In this document: in pieces, positions 37,239 through 44,978 of the stretch | Layout: every line of letters begins with the position of its first letter | How positions within the stretch are numbered: the stretch's first letter is position 1 | NCBI GenBank assembly: GCA_001295865.1 | Contig: LJHW01000005.1 | Span: forward strand, 41,357 to 105,356 | Direction: 5' to 3' | Source: a beta proteobacterium AAP65 | Lineage (GTDB): Bacteria > Pseudomonadota > Gammaproteobacteria > Burkholderiales > Burkholderiaceae_C | DNA: 64,000 nucleotides | Position numbers and translations under genes: made by a program | The notes under the pieces: generated by a model | Database searches by the model: none | The model's input: only the letters and a program-made list of their open reading frames with translations | Told to the model about the DNA's origin: nothing

Positions 37239-40200
37239 ATGCCCACCACCCCCACCGTCCCGACAGACACTGGCACCCTCGTCGAGCAAGGCACCCCGCT
37301 CGTGCGCAACCACTGGTTCGACGGCAAGTTCCTGCGCGCCGACGACCTGGCGCGCGACCAGGACTACCACCGCAGCGCCCAGCGCCTGGCCACGCAGGCC
37401 GGCGGCTTTGGCGTCGTGCACGGGCTGGAGGTTTCGCTGCAGGGCAGCGAGATCCGCGTGCAGCCCGGCCTGGGCGTTACCGCCGACGGTGAACTGCTGA
37501 TGCTGGGCAGCGTGCTCGGCGTGGGCGTGGACGCGCTCATCGCGGCGAGCCTCGTTGAAACGCCGGCCCCGGGCAGCACGGCCGCGGCCCCGGCAGGCCT
37601 GGGCCACGCCGCCTTCGCACCCTGCGTTTCTGCCGGCAGCGCCGAAGCGCCGGGCCCGGTGGCCACCGGCTGGCGCCTGTACCGGCTGACGCTGTCACCG
37701 CACCGCGCCTTGTGCGGCTTCGAAGACGTGGTCGGCGCGCTGTGCGACCGCGCCTGCGTCAGCGAACGCCAGCGGCCCTACCAGATGGAAGGCGTGCGGC
37801 TGCGCGCGCGCGCCGAGAGCCTGCCGCTGCCGCCGCGGCCGGGCTTCGAGGTCGACGGCCGGCACGCGCGCTCGCGCATCGCCTCGGCGCTGTTTGCGCG
37901 CGAAGACGCGGCCATCGCGCCCCTGCCCGACAACGGCGGCCGCCTGCTCGGCCCGGCCTGGTGCAGCGGCGCACCCCACGCCGGCGGCAGCGAACTCACG
38001 CTCGGCTACCTGGTGCGCAACGCCGGTACGGCCGATTTCATCGACCTGTGGGCCGGCCGCCGCGAGCGTTTTGCGCCGCAGGCACCGGGCTACTGGGAGC
38101 GCCGCACGCGCAGGCGCCCGCACGCCGACTTCATGGCCCAGGTGGCGCAGTTCCAGTGCCAGCTGGCCGGGCTGCTGAAGGACGGCGCGCCGCCGGTGGA
38201 CGAAGGCGGTGACTGCGAGGCGCTGCGCGGCCTGGTGCGCAACCTGCAGGCGCAACTGGCGCAGACCTTGGGCAACGGCAACCCCGAGACCGTCGACTGG
38301 ACGCAGGCCACCAGCGTGGCCACGATGAAACGCCTGAGCGCCTTCGTGGCCCAGGCGGCCACCACCCTGCAAGGCGCGCCCGACCGCGTGCTGCTGGAGC
38401 GCGGCATCGTCGAGGTGCCGCCGGCGGGCTTCCTGCCCGTCACGCCCAGCGGCGCGCCGGTGCTCAAGCAGGTGCAGGCGCTGCTGGGGCCGGGCGTGTT
38501 GCTGCAGCTGTGCAGCGCACCGCTCGACGCCATCGGCCACCTGTTCGAAGAAGCGCAGCACTCGGCGCGCAGCTCGCTCACGCGCGGCCTGGCCGACCCG
38601 GCCGACAAGCCGCTGCTGCAGATCATCGTGCCCGACGGTCAGGCCCAGGCCAGCGCACCCGTGGTGCCGCCGGGGTACGCCGTGGAGATGAACGTCGACC
38701 CTGCCATCGCGGTGCTGATGACCTTGGAACTGCTCAAGCTCGCGCAGAAGCCGACAGCGACGGCCGAAGCACCCGCCCAAGCTGCAGCCCCACAGGGCCT
38801 GGCGGCCGCGGCCGCCACCGCGGCTGCGACCGACCTGCCAAATGAAGCGGCTCTGGCCGCCGTGCGTGCCGAGCTGGCGGCAGCGCTGGCTCGGCGCAAG
38901 CGCGTCTCTGCCAGCAGCCTGCTGCGCGAGGCAGCCAGCCCGTCGGTCAACGCCGCTGCAACGGCCGCTGCCGCAACATCGGCCAGCCCCACGGCCGCGG
39001 CGGCTGCGCCCGGCGCCACCGCCACCGCCGCGCCGCCGCCCGCCGGGGCGGCCCCGGGCGCCGTGACGCAGACGCCCGCCGTGCCCGTGGCGCGCGGCGC
39101 CGGCCGCGTGCCCACCAGCGGCGGCGGCGCACACCTCTTCACCACCGCCGTGCAGGGCCTGCCGGCCGAAGGCGAGGCGCAAGACCAGGCCTTCGAAGCG
39201 GCGTGGGCCGAAGCCCAGGTGGCCGGCGACCCCTTCACCGCGCCCGTCGGCAGCACGGTGGCCGTGGCGCTGCGCCTGTCGGAAGTCGACCGCAGCGACC
39301 ACGACAGGCTGCCGCCCACGGCGCGCTTGGGCTACGCGCTGGCCGTGACGGGCCAACTCAAGCTCGACGCCGATGCCGCCACTGTGGAGGGTTTGCGCGC
39401 CGAAGTCGAAGCCATCACCGGCCTGCGCGGCGGTGTGCTGCGCACCGCCTCGCTGCAGGCCTCGCTGGCCTACACCCTGCACGCGCTGGGCGTGCCCGGC
39501 ACGCCTGATGGGCCGATGCGCAGCGGCACCTCCGACATCGTGGTGCGGCGGCTGGCGCTGCAACGGGCGGCGGTGGCCGGCGGTGTGCACACCCTGGTGT
39601 TGCTGCCGCTGAACGAAGGCAGCCTGATGGTGCTGGAGCACCTGCCAGAAACCGCTGCGGCAGCCGCCGGCACCACCCGCCTGCAGCTGCGCATGATCAC
39701 GCGCGCAGCGGGCACCGGGCCGGTGACGCACGTGCCGGTCAACCCGCCAGCGGCGCAGACCCTCGTGGCCACGCTGGCCACGCTGCGTGCCGATGCCCAG
39801 GCCCTGGCCACCGGCGCCGCACCGCGTTTGGCGGCCGAGGCCGGTTTCGCCGAACTGGCGCGGGTGCTGGGCGCCGCCCCGCCCACCGCCGCCGACCGTG
39901 AACGCTTGCTCGGCGGGGCCAGCGGCGGCACCGCCAGCGGGCTGCAAGCGCTGCACGAATGGGTGCTCTTCCGCCGCCCGGTGGACGCACGCTGCGGCGG
40001 CGCCCTGCCCGCCCCGGGGCCCCAGCCGGCACCGCCGGTGCCCACGCCGCCCGTGCCGCCTGCGCCGGTTCTGACCACGCGCTACCAGGCCGCCGTGCTG
40101 CGCCTGGTGCCCAGTTTCAGCGGCAACGCGCTGCAGACCACGCTCGACGCGCTGGCCCGGGGCCAACTGCCCACCGACAAAGCCGCCACCTTCGCGCTGG

Positions 40201-40949
40201 CCACTGCCCTCACCTACAACGGCAACGCCGTGCTGCCCACGCAGACGGCGGCCCAGCTGGCGGGCGCCTTCGGGCAGGCCGGCTTCGGCCCGGTGCTGCG
40301 CCGCGCGGTGCTGCAGCGCGCAGCCGGCGTGGACACGACCTTGGAAGACAAACGCGCCGGTGAGATCGCCAACTTGCTGGGCGTGAACACCTCGGCCCTG
40401 TCGCTGCTGGCCCTGCCCTCGCTGCCGCCGCAGGTGCAGGCGCTGGACGGCGCGTTTGTCTACATCGTCGACCCGCCCAGCACCGCACCGCCGCCAGCGC
40501 CCGTGGTCAACCACCGGCAGCGCGTGCTGGTGGTCAACGCCACCGGGCTGGGCTTCTTCAACCAGCAAGGCGGTCTGGACGCACTGGCCACACGCGCCCA
40601 GGCCCTGCTGTCGCGGCTGGAGGCGCTGAACTCGGTGTACTTCGAGATCGAGGCCGAGGTGCGCCCCGGGCAGGTGAACCTGCTCGACGGCCCGGGCGGC
40701 GACCTCGAGGGCCTCGGCGCGGCCGTGCAAAACCGCGGCGGCCTGAACCCGCAAGCGCCCTTGCCGGTGCTGCTGCGGGCCACCGACGGCGCCACCGACA
40801 AAGTGGCGCGCGCCGGCGCCGTGGCGGTGGAACTGGTGGCGAAGGTGGGCGGCGCCACGCGGCCCGCCGAGCCTGTGGTGTGCAACCCCACGCCGCCGCA
40901 GATCCAGAGCCAGCACGACGCGCTGACCCTGCTGTTCACGCGCAACTGA
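37239..40949 (+). CDS. Very large eCIS protein sharing the N-terminal module, unknown function
   Basis: 1236 residues. Residues 24-88 (RNHWFDGKFLRADDLARDQD, then GGFGVVHGLEVSLQ and VQPGLGVTADGELL) repeat the module of the preceding protein. The rest is not recognised: a helical middle, an Ala/Pro-rich low-complexity stretch (about residues 505-625), a further globular part and a second Pro-rich linker before about residue 950. No signal peptide or transmembrane helix. Size and location downstream of the ATPase suggest a particle-exterior or targeting component, or a cargo platform. A GGAG site precedes the ATG. Confidence 0.65.
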   Translation: MPTTPTVPTDTGTLVEQGTPLVRNHWFDGKFLRADDLARDQDYHRSAQRLATQAGGFGVVHGLEVSLQGSEIRVQPGLGVTADGELLMLGSVLGVGVDALIAASLVETPAPGSTAAAPAGLGHAAFAPCVSAGSAEAPGPVATGWRLYRLTLSPHRALCGFEDVVGALCDRACVSERQRPYQMEGVRLRARAESLPLPPRPGFEVDGRHARSRIASALFAREDAAIAPLPDNGGRLLGPAWCSGAPHAGGSELTLGYLVRNAGTADFIDLWAGRRERFAPQAPGYWERRTRRRPHADFMAQVAQFQCQLAGLLKDGAPPVDEGGDCEALRGLVRNLQAQLAQTLGNGNPETVDWTQATSVATMKRLSAFVAQAATTLQGAPDRVLLERGIVEVPPAGFLPVTPSGAPVLKQVQALLGPGVLLQLCSAPLDAIGHLFEEAQHSARSSLTRGLADPADKPLLQIIVPDGQAQASAPVVPPGYAVEMNVDPAIAVLMTLELLKLAQKPTATAEAPAQAAAPQGLAAAAATAAATDLPNEAALAAVRAELAAALARRKRVSASSLLREAASPSVNAAATAAAATSASPTAAAAAPGATATAAPPPAGAAPGAVTQTPAVPVARGAGRVPTSGGGAHLFTTAVQGLPAEGEAQDQAFEAAWAEAQVAGDPFTAPVGSTVAVALRLSEVDRSDHDRLPPTARLGYALAVTGQLKLDADAATVEGLRAEVEAITGLRGGVLRTASLQASLAYTLHALGVPGTPDGPMRSGTSDIVVRRLALQRAAVAGGVHTLVLLPLNEGSLMVLEHLPETAAAAAGTTRLQLRMITRAAGTGPVTHVPVNPPAAQTLVATLATLRADAQALATGAAPRLAAEAGFAELARVLGAAPPTAADRERLLGGASGGTASGLQALHEWVLFRRPVDARCGGALPAPGPQPAPPVPTPPVPPAPVLTTRYQAAVLRLVPSFSGNALQTTLDALARGQLPTDKAATFALATALTYNGNAVLPTQTAAQLAGAFGQAGFGPVLRRAVLQRAAGVDTTLEDKRAGEIANLLGVNTSALSLLALPSLPPQVQALDGAFVYIVDPPSTAPPPAPVVNHRQRVLVVNATGLGFFNQQGGLDALATRAQALLSRLEALNSVYFEIEAEVRPGQVNLLDGPGGDLEGLGAAVQNRGGLNPQAPLPVLLRATDGATDKVARAGAVAVELVAKVGGATRPAEPVVCNPTPPQIQSQHDALTLLFTRN

Positions 40950-41012
40950 AGGCGGGCCGCGCCACCGACGCGCCCCGTCACGCCACGCAACCCGCTCCAT
41001 CGCCCCGCCGCC

Positions 41013-44000
41013 ATGGCCCCGGCCCCACCCCGCAAACAGGCGCCTACCGGCAAACCCCGGCAGGCGGCCCCGGCGCCACGGCCGCCGCCTGCACCGGCGC
41101 GGCCGCAGCGGCCCGAACCGCGGGCCACGCCTGAACAGCACCGCCACGAGACGCCGCACCAGCAAGCCGTGCAGCGCAAGACCGCGCTGCCCACCAGCCA
41201 GCCGGGTGACGCCGCCGAGCGTGAGGCCGACCAGCGCGCCACGCAGGTGATGCGCAGCACCGCCGCCGTGGGCCCCGTGCGCGAACGCCCACCGGCACCG
41301 GTGCTGCCCGAGCGCGGCCAGGCCGCTGGCGCGCCCGCACGGCCGCAGCTGGGGGCCGAACACCAGGCCCGCCTGGGCAGCGGCGAGCCGTTGCCGCAGT
41401 CGCTGCGCGGGCAGTTCGAAGCGCGTTTCGGGCGCGACCTGGGCCAGGTGCGCATCGTCAACGACGGTGCGGCCGCACAGGCCGCGGCTTCCATCGACGC
41501 CCGCGCTTTCACGCTCGGTCAGCGCATCGCCTTCGCGGCCGGCGAGTACCGGCCCGAGACGGGCGCAGGCCAGTGGCTGCTGGCGCACGAACTGACGCAC
41601 GTGCTGCAGCAGCAAGACAGCAGCGTGCCGCGGCAGGTGATGCGCGGTGCCACCGCGGCCAGCGGCAGCCCCCCTGCCGGCGGAGGGGCGGCACCTCCGG
41701 CCGGCGGCGGTGCCACCCGTGCCGCGGCCACGCCGGGCGCCCCGCGCTATGTGCTCAACACCCCGCTGCGCGTGCCGCCCATCAAAGGCCGGCATTCACC
41801 GGCCTACGGCACGCTGGCGCGCCACAGCGGCCTGGTGCGCCCGCGCGCCTACGACGCCAGCACCCGCGGTACCGCGCAGGTGGCGCTGTGGACCAGCGGC
41901 GCGCAGCCCGACCTGACGCTGATCCCCGCCACGCACCGCCCGGCGCCGGGCTCGGCCTGGAACCTGCCGCTGCAGGTGGCCGGCGGCACGGCGGTGCGGC
42001 ATCTCGCCGCCAGCAACGACGCCGAACTCGCGGCGCAGCTGCGCCGCCCGAACTGGGACGAAAACGGCCAGCCCATCGACTTCCAGGTCGACCACATGGT
42101 CGAGTACCAGCTCGGCGGCAACGACCACATCGACAACATGGAGCTGCTCGACCAGGCTCACAACGGCAGCGTCGGTTCATCGTTCAGCCACGAGATCCGT
42201 CGCGTGGTGCGAGAAGAGCTGGCCACCGGCAACCAGCCGCCGGCAGCGGCCGGCCTCACCGTGCCCGCCAGCCCGACGGTGAGCTGGGTCTTCGACAACT
42301 ACGACCTCGAGTTCCGCGCCGCCACGGGCCGGGGCCGCGAATCGGCACGCACCGAGGGCGGTGCGCGGTTCTTCAGCCGCCAGCACATCACGCAGCTCGA
42401 GCACGTGCTGGGCCTGCTGCCCGGTGGCGGCGGCGTGGCCGGCAGCGCCAGCCGTGTGCACGTGCTCTCGCCCAGCGGCAGCCTGATCGTGCTGCGCCTG
42501 CCGGTGCGCAACAACAACGTCACCGTGCCGGCCGCGGCACGCGGCGGCATCGCCGGCTTCGAGGTGCAGGCGCTGAACCTGCCCGGCGGCCTGGCCAGCA
42601 TCTCCGCGGCCGGCGTGGCTGCCGGCGTGGGCACGCTCAGCGGGGCGCTGAACCTCGGCGCAGCGGTCAGCTTTCCGGCCGGGCGCGAGCACACCTTGCT
42701 GCTCGACAAGGCGGCCGAGCCCTACACGCTGCTGATCGCGAGCACCACCACCACGCCCGCGGGCCCCGACGGCGCGCGCAACGCCACGCGCGAGCCGGCC
42801 AACTTCGAGCCGCTGAGCCCGATGCAGTTGCAAGGGCTGCTGGTGGGCACCGGCGTGGTGGCGCAGGCCACCATCAGCCCCAGCCACCCGGCGCTGGCCG
42901 GGCTGCAATTGCCGGCGCAGGTGCTCAACGGCCGCCTGGGCTTCTTCTACACGGTGGACGCCACCACGCTGGCGCAGCGCCTGCCGGTGCCGGGGCTGAA
43001 CATCGATGCCGCGGCCATCACGTTGGGCTACGACGGCCGCGCTTTCCGCGTGCAAGGCGGCGCCGAGTTCAGCATCCGCAACTTCGGCACCGGCCACCTG
43101 GCCGCGGGTGTCGACAGCGAAGGCCGCTTTGAACTGGAAGGCGCCTTGCGGCCCGACCCGCGGCTCTTCGACCGCGCCGAGATGCGCCTGTGGTACCGCA
43201 GCGAAGGCGGTTTCGGCGGCGAAGGCCGCCTGGCCATCACCGACCCGAACAGGATCCGCGGCGTGCGCAGCGCCGATGTGCGGGCGCGCTACGACGCCGG
43301 CGTGTTTTCGGCCGAGGGCAGCGTGGAGCCGGCCATTCCCGGCCTGCAGTCGGCCGGGCTCACGGTGCGCTACGGCCCCGACGAGAGCGGCGCGCAGTCG
43401 CTGCTGGTGGGGGGCGATCTGGCCCTGGCCGAAGGCGTGCCTGGCGTGCGCGGCGGCACCGTGCACGTGCAGGTGCAACAGACGGGCGAGGCCTGGGCCG
43501 TGAGCGCCGCGGGCGAGCTGCAGGCCGCGGTGGCCGGCGTCAGCGCCACGCTGCGCGCCAGCTACGACGAGGGCGCATTTTCAGCCTCGGTGGAAGCGCC
43601 TTTCACCGCGGGTGACCGCGTCAGCGGCACGCTGCTCGTGGGCGTGAGCAACCGGCCCGCCGACAGCGAAGGCCGCCCGCTGGAAGGCAGCACACCGGGC
43701 GACACCTTGCTGGCCTACGGCCGCGGCACCGCCACCGTGCGATTGAGCGACGCGCTGCAGGCCGATTTCGACGTGCGTGTGGCCACCGATGCGGCGCTGT
43801 CCATCAGCGGCTCGGTGGCGCTGGCCGAGCCCGTCACGCTGTTCGAGCAGCGCCGCTGGGAACGCGAGCTGCTGCGCGTGCCCACGGTCAGCATCCCCAT
43901 CTTCGGCGTGGCGGTGGGCGGCAACGTGGTGGGCATCGCGGCCACCATCGGCGGCGGCCTGCAGGCCGAGGCCAGCGTGGGGCCGGGGCAGATCGACGAA

Positions 44001-44552
44001 GGCCGCATCGGCATCACCGACTTCAACCCGGCCCAGCCCGAAACGCTGCACGCCACGGGGCGGCTGCGCTTTGTGGTGCCGGCCAACGCGGGCATCACCG
44101 GTCATCTGGACGCCGGCATCTCGGCGGGCGCGGCGATCATCCGCGTGACCGGCGGTTTGAGCCTGGGCCTGGGGCTGGGCGTGGACGCCAGCGTGGCCAC
44201 GCCGGTGGACCTGGACTGGACACCCACCGAAGGCCTGGTGCTCGCCGCCAGCCTGCAGGCCAGCGCCACGCCGCGGCTGCGCGCCAGCGTCAACGGTTTT
44301 GCCGAGGTGGTGGCCGATGCACTGGTGACCAGCTTCACGCTCTGGCGGCGCGACTACACGCTGGCCGAGCGCGAGTTCGGCAGCGGGTTGCGCGTGGGCA
44401 TCGAGGTGCCGGTGGCTTGGCGCCAGCAGACGGGGCTGGACTTCGATTTCGACCGCGTGCAGTTCCAGGTGCCCGACCTCAGCCCCGAAGGCGCGCTGGC
44501 CGCGCTGCTGCGCGAGGAAGGCAGCGAGCACCAGGAAAGCGACGAAGGCTGA
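41013..44552 (+). CDS. eCIS-core (DUF4157) protein with HEXXH and HNH-like motifs, candidate effector
   Basis: 1179 residues, last gene of the operon. A disordered Pro/Gln/Arg-rich start (1-100) leads to the eCIS-core/DUF4157 domain: LPQSLRGQFEARFGRDLGQV, then VRIVNDGAAAQAAASIDARA, FTLGQRIAFAAGEYRPET and H192-E-L-T-H196. A Gly/Ala linker is followed by an HNH-like element (V-D360-H361 ... L-G-G ... D-N375-M-E-L-L ... A-H383-N384-G). Residues ~480-1160 are Gly-rich alternating beta strands (for example VDSEGRFELEGALRPDPRLF). DUF4157 proteins are the most common eCIS-linked cargo. Which motif is catalytic, and the target, are unknown. It has no convincing ribosome-binding site. Confidence 0.88.
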   Translation: MAPAPPRKQAPTGKPRQAAPAPRPPPAPARPQRPEPRATPEQHRHETPHQQAVQRKTALPTSQPGDAAEREADQRATQVMRSTAAVGPVRERPPAPVLPERGQAAGAPARPQLGAEHQARLGSGEPLPQSLRGQFEARFGRDLGQVRIVNDGAAAQAAASIDARAFTLGQRIAFAAGEYRPETGAGQWLLAHELTHVLQQQDSSVPRQVMRGATAASGSPPAGGGAAPPAGGGATRAAATPGAPRYVLNTPLRVPPIKGRHSPAYGTLARHSGLVRPRAYDASTRGTAQVALWTSGAQPDLTLIPATHRPAPGSAWNLPLQVAGGTAVRHLAASNDAELAAQLRRPNWDENGQPIDFQVDHMVEYQLGGNDHIDNMELLDQAHNGSVGSSFSHEIRRVVREELATGNQPPAAAGLTVPASPTVSWVFDNYDLEFRAATGRGRESARTEGGARFFSRQHITQLEHVLGLLPGGGGVAGSASRVHVLSPSGSLIVLRLPVRNNNVTVPAAARGGIAGFEVQALNLPGGLASISAAGVAAGVGTLSGALNLGAAVSFPAGREHTLLLDKAAEPYTLLIASTTTTPAGPDGARNATREPANFEPLSPMQLQGLLVGTGVVAQATISPSHPALAGLQLPAQVLNGRLGFFYTVDATTLAQRLPVPGLNIDAAAITLGYDGRAFRVQGGAEFSIRNFGTGHLAAGVDSEGRFELEGALRPDPRLFDRAEMRLWYRSEGGFGGEGRLAITDPNRIRGVRSADVRARYDAGVFSAEGSVEPAIPGLQSAGLTVRYGPDESGAQSLLVGGDLALAEGVPGVRGGTVHVQVQQTGEAWAVSAAGELQAAVAGVSATLRASYDEGAFSASVEAPFTAGDRVSGTLLVGVSNRPADSEGRPLEGSTPGDTLLAYGRGTATVRLSDALQADFDVRVATDAALSISGSVALAEPVTLFEQRRWERELLRVPTVSIPIFGVAVGGNVVGIAATIGGGLQAEASVGPGQIDEGRIGITDFNPAQPETLHATGRLRFVVPANAGITGHLDAGISAGAAIIRVTGGLSLGLGLGVDASVATPVDLDWTPTEGLVLAASLQASATPRLRASVNGFAEVVADALVTSFTLWRRDYTLAEREFGSGLRVGIEVPVAWRQQTGLDFDFDRVQFQVPDLSPEGALAALLREEGSEHQESDEG

Positions 44553-44572
44553 ACTGCCGGGCCCGGGCCGCC

Positions 44573-44968
44573 TCAGCGGCGCGCGCGTGCGGCCGGCTGG
44601 CACTCGCCACAGCGGCCGTAGAGCGTGAGGTCGTGGTCTTCGACCGTGAAACCCGGCGGCGCCAGCGCGGCCAGGTTGCCGGGGCAGGCGTGCACGTCGA
44701 ACACACGCTGGCACTGCAGGCACTGGAAATGGTGGTGATGGTGGTGGTGCTCACCACCCACCTCGTAACGCGGGTTCTCGCCCGGCAGGTGCACCGCACG
44801 CAGCTCGCCTTCTTCCACCAGCGCCTTGAGGTTGCGGTAGACGGTGGCCATGCCCAGGCCGGGCGCGAGCTGCTGCGCTGCTTCCAGCACTTCCTGCGGC
44901 AGCAGCGGCCGGCGGGCGCCGGCGATGGCATCGCGGATGGCGGCGCGCTGTCGGGTGTTGCGTTCCAT
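44573..44968 (-). CDS. zur: Fur-family zinc regulator Zur
   Basis: 131 residues. The winged helix contains GMATVYRNLKALVEEGEL (39-56). The metal-binding part has E73 followed by seven consecutive His (74-80), then C83-x2-C86 and a C-terminal C120-x2-C123 pair that form the structural zinc site. The location beside znuCBA, a COG0523 gene and ZrgA makes Zur more likely than Fur. It lies 10 bases after the COG0523-like gene and is probably cotranscribed with it. I chose the ATG of MERNTRQRAAIRDAI as the normal Fur-type start. Its gene converges on the end of the eCIS operon. Confidence 0.92.
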   Translation of the reverse strand: MERNTRQRAAIRDAIAGARRPLLPQEVLEAAQQLAPGLGMATVYRNLKALVEEGELRAVHLPGENPRYEVGGEHHHHHHHFQCLQCQRVFDVHACPGNLAALAPPGFTVEDHDLTLYGRCGECQPAARARR

Positions 44969-44978
44969 GCGGGCGAGG

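Noticed and set aside
37695..41795. Long minus-strand open frame (1366 codons) opposite the eCIS genes
   Set aside because: It is antisense to clearly coding plus-strand genes, has no recognisable domains and a His/Arg/Gln-rich composition typical of reversed GC-rich codons.
15566..44552. Prophage interpretation of the sheath/tube cluster
   Set aside because: No integrase, capsid, portal, terminase or lysis genes; the presence of the AAA+ ATPase, DUF4255 and eCIS-core protein fits eCIS instead.
15566..44552. Type VI secretion interpretation
   Set aside because: No TssJ/L/M membrane complex, ClpV or Hcp/TssB/C pattern; the sheath is a single phage-type protein with PGVYVEE.
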